The position numbers and the translations under genes are program-made. This document shows, piece by piece, positions 56,245-64,000 of a stretch of 64,000 nucleotides of DNA. Every line of letters begins with the position of its first letter. The stretch's first letter is position 1. Source of the stretch: CAKMZU01 sp965248335 (lineage in GTDB: Bacteria; Pseudomonadota; Gammaproteobacteria; Pseudomonadales; DT-91); the NCBI GenBank assembly GCA_965248335.1, contig CBDFIY010000003.1, positions 2,378,384 through 2,442,383 on the forward strand. Reading direction: 5' to 3'. Under the pieces are notes generated by a model that was not told where the DNA came from, ran no database searches, and saw only the letters and a program-made list of their open reading frames with translations.

Positions 56245-57770
56245 TATTCTGCCTCAGTTTGCGTGCTTTCTGGTCGCATATGCGGGAATAGCAGTACATC
56301 ACGAATCGATGGCGCATCAGTAAAGAGCATCACCAAACGGTCAATGCCGATGCCCTCACCCGCCGTGGGAGCCATGCCGTATTCGAGGGCTCGAATATAA
56401 TCTGCATCATAATGCATCGCTTCTTCGTCACCCGCATCTTTTTCGGCTACTTGTTTTTTGAATCGCTCATCTTGATCTTCAGCATCATTAAGCTCTGAAA
56501 ATCCGTTGGCAATTTCTCGCCCACCGACAAAAAACTCAAAACGATCAGTCACAAAAGGATTGTCGTCGTTGCGCCTTGCCAGAGGTGACACCTCTGTTGG
56601 GTATTGAGTAATAAAGGTTGGCTGGATCAATAAATGCTCAACCGTTTCATCGAAGATCTCCATGTGTAACTTGCCTAATCCCCAATAAGGTTTGACCTCT
56701 ACACCTAATGATTCACAAAGCTTGGTTGCTGCGTCAAGGGTATCAATATGCTCAGGATTGATGTCTTTATTAAAATGCAAGATCGAATCATAAACACTCA
56801 TTCGTGCAAAAGACTTGGCGAAGTTGTAAGTGACTGACTCTACAATGTCACCTTCTGCATTACGCTTGGTGTTCACGATATCGGTTGTTTTCATCACGGT
56901 TTCCGCGACATGCCTGAGCATGGCTTCCGTGATATCCATCAGGTCGTTGTAATCTGCATAGGCCTGATAAAATTCCAACATAGTAAACTCGGGGTTATGC
57001 CGCGTGGACAAGCCCTCGTTGCGGAAGTTTCTGTTGATTTCAAACACTCGCTCAAACCCACCTACCACCAAGCGCTTCAGGTATAACTCAGGGGCTATTC
57101 GTAAATACATCTCGCGATCAAGCGCATTGTGATGCGTGACAAATGGCTTCGCACTTGCTCCACCGGGAATCACTTGCATCATAGGGGTTTCGACTTCTAA
57201 AAAGTCTTTTTCTAACAAAAAGTGGCGAATTGCTTCAATGATTTTCGATCTTTTGACGAACAATTCACGCGAGTCTTGATTCATGATTAAATCGACATAA
57301 CGCTGCCGATAACGCATCTCTTGATCAGTTAAACCGTGATATTTATCAGGAAGCGGCCTCAAGGATTTGGTTAGCAAGCCACACGCTGCAGCAAGTATGT
57401 ATAAATCGCCTTTTCCTGATTTATGTACAGGCCCTTTAGCAAAAACAATATCGCCGATATCCCAAGTTTTCACCTTGCTGACAACCGATGCATCAAGCGT
57501 TTTCTTGTCGACGTACATCTGGATGCGCCCTGTAGGGTCTTGCAACACGATAAAAGGCCCGCGCTTGGCCATAATTCTTCCGGCTATAGCGGCTTTACGA
57601 TCAAGAATTTCTAAACTTTCTTTGTCTTTATCGCCCAGTTCGGCCTGTAGATCGCTCGCAAAGTCTTCTCGCCTGAAGTCATTGGGAAATGCACGGCCTT
57701 CCGCCCGAATATCCGCCAGTTTTGCACGGCGCTCAGCGATTAATTTGTTATCGTCTTTTTTCTCTGTCAT
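56244..57770 (-). CDS. lysS: lysine--tRNA ligase, class II
   Basis: 508 aa. An OB-fold anticodon-binding domain (GRIMAKRGPFIVLQDPTGRIQ) is followed by the class II catalytic core: motif 1 around FLEVETPMMQVIPGGASAKPF, motif 2 FRNEGLSTRHNPEFTMLE and motif 3 GEGIGIDRLVMLFTD. Length and motifs are typical of bacterial LysS. It lies 13 bp after prfB, a common pairing in gammaproteobacteria. Confidence 0.97.
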   Translation of the reverse strand: MTEKKDDNKLIAERRAKLADIRAEGRAFPNDFRREDFASDLQAELGDKDKESLEILDRKAAIAGRIMAKRGPFIVLQDPTGRIQMYVDKKTLDASVVSKVKTWDIGDIVFAKGPVHKSGKGDLYILAAACGLLTKSLRPLPDKYHGLTDQEMRYRQRYVDLIMNQDSRELFVKRSKIIEAIRHFLLEKDFLEVETPMMQVIPGGASAKPFVTHHNALDREMYLRIAPELYLKRLVVGGFERVFEINRNFRNEGLSTRHNPEFTMLEFYQAYADYNDLMDITEAMLRHVAETVMKTTDIVNTKRNAEGDIVESVTYNFAKSFARMSVYDSILHFNKDINPEHIDTLDAATKLCESLGVEVKPYWGLGKLHMEIFDETVEHLLIQPTFITQYPTEVSPLARRNDDNPFVTDRFEFFVGGREIANGFSELNDAEDQDERFKKQVAEKDAGDEEAMHYDADYIRALEYGMAPTAGEGIGIDRLVMLFTDAPSIRDVLLFPHMRPESTQTEAE

Positions 57771-57783
57771 TTAACTTGCTCCG

Positions 57784-58882
57784 TTAAAGTCCGCTTTTCA
57801 AACTGGCTTCGATGAATAGATCAAGATCACCATCAAGGACTTTATTACAATTGCTGGTTTGCACGTTGGTGCGTAAATCTTTAATACGCTGATCATCTAA
57901 TACATAGGATCGAATCTGACTCCCCCATCCCACATCTGATTTGGTATCTTCTAAAGCTTGTGCCTCATCATTACGTTTTTGCATCTCAAGCTCATATAAC
58001 TTGGCCTTGAGTTGTTTCATCGCGAAATCGCGGTTCGCATGTTGTGAACGCTGGTTTTGGCATTGCACCACAATCCCTGATGGCACATGTGTTATACGCA
58101 CAGCCGAGTCGGTTTTGTTTACATGCTGACCGCCCGCACCTGATGCACGATAAGTATCTGTGCGTAAATCCGAGGGGTTTATGTCAATATCAATATTATC
58201 GTCCACTTCCGGCGAAACAAATGCTGACGCAAAGGAGGTATGGCGGCCATTATTGGAATCAAAAGGCGATTTTCTTACTAGTCGATGCACGCCTGTTTCA
58301 GTTCGCAACCAGCCAAAAGCGTATTCACCTTGAAAACGAATCGTCGCAGATTTAATCCCAGCGACATCACCGGCAGAAACTTCAATGAGTTCAGTTTTAA
58401 ACCCCTTTGCCTCGCCAAAACGTAAGAACATACGAAGTAGCATCTCGGCCCAATCTTGCGCTTCGGTACCCCCTGAGCCTGACTGGATATCCATAAATGC
58501 ATTATGGCTATCCATTTTTCCGCTGAACATACGGCGGAATTCGAGCTTTTCGAGTTTGCCAATTAAGGCATCAAGATCAGCAGAGACTGCATTGACCGTA
58601 TCTTCGTCTTGCTCTTCTGTGGCCATTTCAAGTAAATCATGCGCATCACTCAAGCTTACATCCAGTTCGTCGATAGTGGCGACGACCGCCTCAAGACTGG
58701 ATTGTTCTTTGCCAAGCTGTTGCGCTTTTTCTGGCGTCTCCCAAATGCTCGATTCTTGAAGCTCTAGCTCAACCTCTTGTAATCTATCCTTTTTTTCAGC
58801 GTAGTCAAAGATACCCCCTAAGTGCATCAACACGCACTAAAAGGTCTTTGATGGTTTGAAAAATCGCATTAACTTCAAGCAT
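57784..58882 (-). CDS. prfB: peptide chain release factor 2 with programmed +1 frameshift
   Basis: Translation starts at ATG 58882 (MLEVNAIFQTIKDLLVRVDALRGYL) and meets TGA at 58807-58805. The site is AGG GGG TAT CTT TGA C, the canonical RF2 autoregulatory shift with an internal Shine-Dalgarno-like AGGGGG. After the +1 slip the frame reads DYAEKKDRLQEVELEL to 57784. The stop-recognition SPF motif is in RKSPFDSNNGRHTS, and the catalytic GGQ is in SGAGGQHVNKTDSA. The full product is about 365 aa. High RF2 levels end translation at the TGA, which limits further synthesis. Confidence 0.96.
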
Positions 58883-58973
58883 AAGAGGAGCGCACCCATT
58901 TTGATTGCAAAATAGGCGCAATTGTACACGAGATAGCGCAGTTAGATAAACAGATTGCTCGCTTTTTCAGAGG

Positions 58974-59636
58974 TCAGCTGCGGAGGTCAACAACACCGTC
59001 AACTAAGGATAAGCACGCTTCACCCTGATAATACTCTGAACGTATTGGCAGCCAGTAACAGGCTTTATCGGATGAGTAATCTTTTGTTTTTAATACATCT
59101 TTATTCATTGCCTTTAGCGGCCGATATAAGTCTTCCCTTGCCTCTAAAGGCCCATTCAGAAAGCTTGTCGCTAACGTTATCTTTCTCGCGATAGGGTCTT
59201 CAGGTAGATCAATGTAAATAGCCTTGGGGTATCCACCTTCGATCTCCTTAATCGCAGCCATATCAATCTTTCGCATAGAAAGATCGCTTCGGGTAAAGAC
59301 CTCTATACGATCATTAACCAAAATCTGCGCCAAAGGACGCTGCTCATTAACCACCCAAACACCTGCGGCTAAGCAAGCAAACTGAATGATACCTATCACA
59401 GCCAAATCGAACTTGATGGTTTTCTTTGCACGGTTATAGACAATCAATGTGAGTACAGGGCCGAGCACTAAATCTACCCCGGCAAGCAGACGAAACCCTT
59501 CAAGCCCGCCCATAAAAATAAAGGCATGTGGAAACCAAAAAAAATAAAGCGTTGTAGCTAAGAGTAAAAATACAAAAGCACTGAGCGCAAGGTGAAAGGC
59601 GAAAGCCTGATAGCGCGTTGCCGGCAAGTGAAGCAT
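58974..59636 (-). CDS. TfpX/TfpZ family type IV pilin accessory protein
   Basis: About 220 aa from ATG 59636 (MLHLPATRYQAFAFH), chosen because GGAGGT lies 4 nt upstream; an ATG at 59669 has no such site. The N-terminal half has about three to four membrane helices with the family motif LAGVDLVLGPVLTLIVYNRAKKTIKFDLAVI. A periplasmic-looking domain follows (residues ~110-220). In other bacteria these proteins assist pilin stability or assembly. No major pilin gene is adjacent, but the pilSR and pseudopilin genes lie 1-4 kb away. Confidence 0.85.
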   Translation of the reverse strand: MLHLPATRYQAFAFHLALSAFVFLLLATTLYFFWFPHAFIFMGGLEGFRLLAGVDLVLGPVLTLIVYNRAKKTIKFDLAVIGIIQFACLAAGVWVVNEQRPLAQILVNDRIEVFTRSDLSMRKIDMAAIKEIEGGYPKAIYIDLPEDPIARKITLATSFLNGPLEAREDLYRPLKAMNKDVLKTKDYSSDKACYWLPIRSEYYQGEACLSLVDGVVDLRS

Positions 59637-59728
59637 GTTTACCTCCATGATAATTTTGTTTTTATGCATTTTTTCGAGGATGTTGCGAGGGTATCAATCT
59701 TCTTTTTTAGAAAAACAAAACACCCGTA

Positions 59729-60382
59729 TTAATCTGATACTCGATATTTATCTTGATGGATTAGCTGACTAATATCTTCACGGTCTAGCCAGTCTAGCTC
59801 TTCCAGCTCAGGCTTTTCATTAAAGTAATTAACATAGCCTAAACACAAGTAAGCGACAGGAATAATATGCTCAGGGATATGTAAAATAGCCTGCAGCTTC
59901 TCCTGATGGATAATGCTTACCCACCCCATACCAATATTTTCAGCGCGAGCAGCAAGCCACAGATTCTGAATCGCACAGACCGTACTATAAATGTCCATAT
60001 CAGGCTGCGCTGTTCTTCCTAGCACCACAGGGCCATTACGCGTTCTGTCACAGGTAATGCAAAGATTAACAGGCGCCTCTAAAATACCCTGTAATTTTAA
60101 TTGCTTATACAAGGCCTGCCTATCACCTTCAAACTGTTCTGATGCTTCTTGATTCGCCTCATCAAAAGCCTCTTTGATCTGCGCTTTGACACCTTTGTCT
60201 TGAACAATAATAAAATCCCAAGGCTGGCTATAACCAACGCTTGGTGCATGGTGAGCCGCACGTAAAAGTCTCATCAGGATATTGTGAGGAATGGGATCTG
60301 ATTTGAACTGGCTTCGCACATCTCTACGAGAGTAGATGGTTTTGTAGACAGCTTCACGCTCTGGGCCGGTTATTATTGTCAT
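59729..60382 (-). CDS. bluB: 5,6-dimethylbenzimidazole synthase (nitroreductase fold)
   Basis: 217 aa. BluB-type features are IYSRRDVRSQFKSDPIP, AAHHAPSVGYSQPWDF and the helical insertion EAFDEANQEASEQFEGDRQALYKQLKLQGI, which distinguishes BluB from other nitroreductases. ENIGMGWVSI is also present. It converts FMN to the lower ligand of vitamin B12 using oxygen. No other cobalamin gene and no cobalamin riboswitch is visible in the upstream 216 bp. Confidence 0.88.
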   Translation of the reverse strand: MTIITGPEREAVYKTIYSRRDVRSQFKSDPIPHNILMRLLRAAHHAPSVGYSQPWDFIIVQDKGVKAQIKEAFDEANQEASEQFEGDRQALYKQLKLQGILEAPVNLCITCDRTRNGPVVLGRTAQPDMDIYSTVCAIQNLWLAARAENIGMGWVSIIHQEKLQAILHIPEHIIPVAYLCLGYVNYFNEKPELEELDWLDREDISQLIHQDKYRVSD

Positions 60383-60451
60383 TACTAAGGCTCTTAGCTA
60401 TTTAAGTAATCATAAGAAATCATTACGTCGAAAAATTCTTACTCTAAAGTC

Positions 60452-60467
60452 ATTGACCGCGGTCAAT
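60452..60467. promoter_or_regulatory. 16-bp perfect palindrome between bluB and pilS
   Basis: ATTGACCGCGGTCAAT is a perfect palindrome in the 216-bp divergent spacer, 70 bp from bluB and 131 bp from pilS. The size and symmetry suit a dimeric regulator. No regulator is identified. Confidence 0.5.
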
Positions 60468-60598
60468 CTGGATAAAAGAAATCGGCTAAGTTAGACAGAA
60501 AACCTTGTACTTCGTTCAGCAAGAAAGTTTCACAGCTTACAGGAACAAAGTTTTCAATTCAAAAAAACGTTGACTCAAGTATAAAAAAAGAGACGTAC

Positions 60599-62212
60599 AT
60601 GCAAGATATAGACATACAAAATAATCGCTCCCTTATTGTCTTTTATTGCTACTTCAGAGTCATCCTAGCAATCTTTTTACTCGCCATTACATTCATTGAT
60701 AATGGCTTCAACATTCCAGGCCAATATGACTCCACACATTTTACGCTTATTTCTTTTCTCTACTTAATACTTTCCTCCGTGCAAAGCATGACAAGCTATC
60801 AGAGGAAGTTTGATGTGCCCGATAGTTGGCTACTTTTTGCAATTGGCTACGACATATTTACCACGCTAGCCCTTATCTATGTCAGCGGAGGCTTGGCAAC
60901 AGGGTTTGCTATTTTATTGATCACACCCATCTGTATTGCAGCCATTTTTTTCAGGGGGACTTTAGCAACCGGATTTGCGGCTGTAGCCAGCATAGGTTTG
61001 CTTTGTATCAGTATTTTTTATGATGTCATCATCCATGAAAAAATAAGCCAGATTGTACCTGCCGGACTATTCGGTATGATTTTTTTTGCAGCATCACTTT
61101 GCGTCCAGTACCTTTCTGAAAAAATACGTACTGCCCAATTTAGAGCGACAACATTCCAAAATAAAGCACACCTTTTAGCCGAGCTTAATCAACACATTGT
61201 TCAACGTATTCGTACAGGCGTTGTGATCTTTGATGAAAAAAATAACCCAATTCTTTTCAACCAAGCCGCCGAGAATCTTTTAAGCCCTCTGAGCAAGGAT
61301 ATAAAAAAATGCGAGCCGCTTATCAAATTACTGACAACATGGCGAAATCAACCGGAAAAAAACCATAATTTGATTAAAGTAAAAGAAAAGGGTGCCGACA
61401 TCAAAGTTAACTTCTCAGCTATGGATCATGACTACGTGATAACTTTTATCGAAGACATGACCGAAGTTTCCCAGCAAGCTCTACAAATGAAACTTGCATC
61501 ATTAGGTCGGTTATCAGCAAGTATTGCGCATGAAATCCGGAATCCGCTCAATGCAATCAGTCACTCTGTACAGTTACTGGATGAGTCACCCGCACTCGAA
61601 TCCGATGACAAGTATTTATTAAACATTGCCCAAAATCACTGCAAGCGTATCAATGATATTGTCTCTAATATTCAATCCATGTCTCAAAGACGTGGTTACA
61701 AACCTGAAAAATTAGAGCTGAATGAATTTTGCGCACAACTCAAAACTGATTACCTTTACAGCTATAGAGACATTGAATTTTCTATTGCATCAAATGATCA
61801 ATCTTTGATTGCCCCTTTTGATCCAACACAGCTAAGACAAATATTGACCAACCTCATTGATAACGCCATGCGTTATAGCTTTAAAAAAACGCAGCGTCGC
61901 TGGATAAAAATACAATTATCGTCAGATAAAAAAAGTGCGGCCGCCATACTTTCTATCTTTGATCTCGGCGATGGTGTACCTGAAAGTAATCAAGAAAAAC
62001 TGTTTGAGCCATTCTTTACTTCAGAATCAACGGGTACAGGTCTCGGTTTATATATTTCTCGTGAGCTATGCACACTCAATCAAAGCCAGCTAAATTATCG
62101 AAGAAACGATGAAGGGCATTGTTTTTATATAAAATTCGCACATGCCAACAAAAATATCGTTGTACAAAATAACAATAAAGCCATGGAGCCTCTAACGGTA
62201 GAATCAATATGA
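60599..62212 (+). CDS. pilS: type IV pilus sensor histidine kinase
   Basis: 537 aa. Six membrane helices lie in the first ~185 residues, followed by a PAS-like region (TGVVIFDEKNNPILFNQAAENLL). The H-box is SIAHEIRNPLNAISHS (phospho-His), the N-box LTNLIDNAMRY, and G-boxes are FDLGDGVPE and GTGLGLYISREL. The layout and partner match PilS, an inner-membrane kinase that senses pilin levels and controls PilR. It overlaps pilR by 4 nt. Confidence 0.9.
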   Translation: MQDIDIQNNRSLIVFYCYFRVILAIFLLAITFIDNGFNIPGQYDSTHFTLISFLYLILSSVQSMTSYQRKFDVPDSWLLFAIGYDIFTTLALIYVSGGLATGFAILLITPICIAAIFFRGTLATGFAAVASIGLLCISIFYDVIIHEKISQIVPAGLFGMIFFAASLCVQYLSEKIRTAQFRATTFQNKAHLLAELNQHIVQRIRTGVVIFDEKNNPILFNQAAENLLSPLSKDIKKCEPLIKLLTTWRNQPEKNHNLIKVKEKGADIKVNFSAMDHDYVITFIEDMTEVSQQALQMKLASLGRLSASIAHEIRNPLNAISHSVQLLDESPALESDDKYLLNIAQNHCKRINDIVSNIQSMSQRRGYKPEKLELNEFCAQLKTDYLYSYRDIEFSIASNDQSLIAPFDPTQLRQILTNLIDNAMRYSFKKTQRRWIKIQLSSDKKSAAAILSIFDLGDGVPESNQEKLFEPFFTSESTGTGLGLYISRELCTLNQSQLNYRRNDEGHCFYIKFAHANKNIVVQNNNKAMEPLTVESI

Positions 62213-63576
62213 CCATTCAACAAATATTAGTCGTCGACGATGAGCCGGATATCCGGCAACTCCTCTATATCACAATTACCCGTATGGGATACTCATGCAA
62301 AACAGCCTATGATGTTAGCGATGCTAAAAATTTGTTAGCTAAACATAAATTCCAGCTTTGCCTAACCGATATGAAACTTCCCGATGGATCTGGCATTGAT
62401 GTTATCAAGCATATCCAGACAAACTATGCCGACTTGCCTGTCGCAATGATAACCGCATTCGGCAGCGTAGATAACGCCATCGAAGCAATGAAGGCTGGCG
62501 CTTTTGATTATGTCACAAAGCCTATAGAGCTTGAACGGCTAAGAAGCCTCATCAGCGTTGCGCTAAAATCTTTACAAGATGTTAAGCAACTCGCCCCTCT
62601 TGATAATAGCCCAAACCTCATCGGGGAAACGGCTGCGGTTAAAACCTTAAAAAACCAAATTGCCAGGCTCGCGAAAAGCCAGGCTCCCGTGTTTATCAAT
62701 GGAGAATCCGGTAGTGGTAAGGAGTTAGTTGCCCGCATGATTCATGCAAAAAGTAATCGTTATGATGGCCCTTTTATCGCGATTAACTGCGGAGCAATCC
62801 CTTCTGAGTTAGTAGAAAGCGAATTTTTTGGTCATGAGAAAGGCAGCTTCACAGGTGCTATTGATAAAAAGCTTGGATTATTCCGCTCAGCAAATAAAGG
62901 GACTTTATTTCTTGATGAAATCGCTGACTTACCCGTTGCTATGCAAGTCAAACTCCTTCGTGCAATTCAAGAAAAATCTATTCGGCCCATCGGCGGTACA
63001 GCAGAAATTTCCATCGATGTGCGAATCCTGAGCGCAAGCCACAAAAACTTACCTGATGCCATCATTAAAAATCAGTTTAGGGAAGACTTATATTATCGAA
63101 TCAATGTGATTGAAGTCTGCGTACCCAGCCTTAGAGATAGAAAACAAGATATTCCACAGCTCGCTAGCCACATCCTTGAAAAACTTTCAGAGCGCTATGA
63201 ATCACCTTTAGTTTCACTGTCTGAGTCTGCACTTGATGTACTTTTAGCTTACTCTTTTCCGGGAAATGTCAGAGAGTTAGAGAATATTCTCGAACGGGCA
63301 TTCACGCTCACCGACTCCAACTTTATTGAAAAACAAGATCTTCACATTAACAGCGCACTACCCACCAAAAATGATGGTCATATCAATGAAAATACTGAGG
63401 GTTTTAATGTTCAAGATGCCTTTGGTGACATTGATGCCTATCTTGGCGATTTAGAGATCAAAATTCTCACAGCAGCACTTGAAAAAACACGTTGGAACAA
63501 AACGGCTGCAGCTGACATTTTAGGCATTTCTTTTAGAGCGATCCGCTATAAATTAAAAAAATACGGCATTGAATAA
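62209..63576 (+). CDS. pilR: sigma-54-dependent response regulator of type IV pili
   Basis: 455 aa, NtrC class. The receiver domain has the phospho-acceptor Asp in LCLTDMKLPDGSG. The AAA+ domain has Walker A GESGSGKE, the sigma-54 contact loop KGSFTGA (Ser in place of the commoner Ala) and Walker B GTLFLDEIADLP. A Fis-type helix-turn-helix ends the protein (WNKTAAADILGISFRAIRYKLKKYG). It activates pilin transcription with RpoN in Pseudomonas. It is translationally coupled to pilS. Confidence 0.92.
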   Translation: MTIQQILVVDDEPDIRQLLYITITRMGYSCKTAYDVSDAKNLLAKHKFQLCLTDMKLPDGSGIDVIKHIQTNYADLPVAMITAFGSVDNAIEAMKAGAFDYVTKPIELERLRSLISVALKSLQDVKQLAPLDNSPNLIGETAAVKTLKNQIARLAKSQAPVFINGESGSGKELVARMIHAKSNRYDGPFIAINCGAIPSELVESEFFGHEKGSFTGAIDKKLGLFRSANKGTLFLDEIADLPVAMQVKLLRAIQEKSIRPIGGTAEISIDVRILSASHKNLPDAIIKNQFREDLYYRINVIEVCVPSLRDRKQDIPQLASHILEKLSERYESPLVSLSESALDVLLAYSFPGNVRELENILERAFTLTDSNFIEKQDLHINSALPTKNDGHINENTEGFNVQDAFGDIDAYLGDLEIKILTAALEKTRWNKTAAADILGISFRAIRYKLKKYGIE

Positions 63577-63637
63577 CTCTCTCATACACTAAAAAAATAG
63601 CCTTAAATCAAAATCCTACCAAGGAAGGGTGGAGACA

Positions 63638-64000
63638 ATGATAATAAGAAAAAGTGCCGGTTTTACACTGATTGAATTAATGATTGCAGCATCTATACTT
63701 GCCATACTTTCAGTACTTGCAGCACCCAGCCTTCATGATTTCTTTGAAAGAACACAAACCCGAAACGTTAAAAATCAACTCATCCGGCACCTTACCTTTG
63801 CTCGTATCAATGCAATCAAATCGGGCTACCCCGTCATCATATGCGCTTCGGCTGATGCGCTAAACTGTAGCCCCTCCACCAATTGGTCAGAAAAAAGGCT
63901 CTTTGTCTTTAAAGACCTTAACCACGATAACAAATACAAACCCGAACAGGATGAGGTTCTTAGGATCACTGACGCCTTACCTCAAAATAGTTTCCTCAAG
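63638..64000 (+). CDS. type IV pilus minor pseudopilin (FimT/GspH-like), partial
   Basis: ATG 63638 (ribosome site GGTGGAG) encodes MIIRKSAGFTLIELMIAASILAIL: a short basic leader, the prepilin peptidase site G-FTLIE and the pilin helix. The next part (RTQTRNVKNQLIRHLTFARINAIKSGYPVIIC) is the GspH/FimT pattern, followed by NWSEKRLFVFKD. It runs off the right edge after 121 codons. It likely begins the minor-pilin operon (fimT/fimU-pilVWXY1E), which often follows pilSR. Confidence 0.9.
   Translation, partial: MIIRKSAGFTLIELMIAASILAILSVLAAPSLHDFFERTQTRNVKNQLIRHLTFARINAIKSGYPVIICASADALNCSPSTNWSEKRLFVFKDLNHDNKYKPEQDEVLRITDALPQNSFLK

Overview
The window looks like a chromosomal segment of a gammaproteobacterium. 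The evidence is the prfB-lysS-bolA-trhO run, a pilSR/type IV pilin locus, a TfpX/TfpZ pilin accessory gene and moa/mod molybdenum genes. A Thiotrichales or Methylophaga/Cycloclasticus-like lineage is possible, but that is a guess. Base composition is moderately AT-rich. The region is full of insertion sequences (IS630, IS1595, IS200/IS605, IS4/IS50-like and ISAzo13 types) and unusually rich in short tandem repeats. I see no rRNA, tRNA or CRISPR array.

Region by region. (1) 1-36.0 kb, minus strand: two giant modular surface-protein genes in tandem. The downstream one (1-12702) runs off the left edge. The upstream one (12877-35994) is a single gene of about 7,700 codons, broken by a 0.7-kb cluster of indels near 23.3-24.0 kb. 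It is built from about 35-40 copies of a 297-bp (99-aa) cadherin-like unit arranged in higher-order blocks. Both genes have an N-terminal module with one membrane segment, the same putative extended -10 promoter, LamG-like domains and a shared C-terminal GATase-like domain. (2) 36.0-39.8 kb: a Nudix-like exported protein whose signal peptide is interrupted by an (GGATAAA)11 heptamer tract, so it is probably phase-variable and out of frame here. Next come a YjiH-family gate-domain membrane protein, a MITE-like element and a 2-oxoglutarate/Fe(II) dioxygenase. (3) 39.8-45.5 kb, minus strand: a molybdenum block moaB-moaC-moaD-[IS630]-moaE-modA-modB-modC. The IS sits exactly in the moaD stop codon. 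(4) 45.5-49.5 kb: an IS1595 element, a 122-bp tandem duplication, then a sensor/GTPase cluster (BLUF-like protein, Ras-like COG2229-type GTPase, two Roadblock/LC7 proteins, the second with an in-frame TAA). (5) 49.5-55 kb: an IS graveyard, with an IS4-type element nested in the end hairpin of an IS200/IS605 element, truncated genes and an ISAzo13-type transposase in three frames. (6) 55-59 kb, minus strand: the translation operon prfB (canonical +1 frameshift)-lysS-bolA-trhO. (7) 59-64 kb: tfpZ-like, bluB, then pilS-pilR and a FimT/GspH pseudopilin running off the right edge.

How it fits together. The giant adhesins, the type IV pilus regulators and pseudopilin, and the GTPase/Roadblock cluster all point to surface attachment, motility or polarity. 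The moa/mod genes import molybdate and build molybdopterin. The local abundance of simple tandem repeats, several of them placed at gene starts or at stop codons, suggests that repeat slippage is an active source of variation in this genome.
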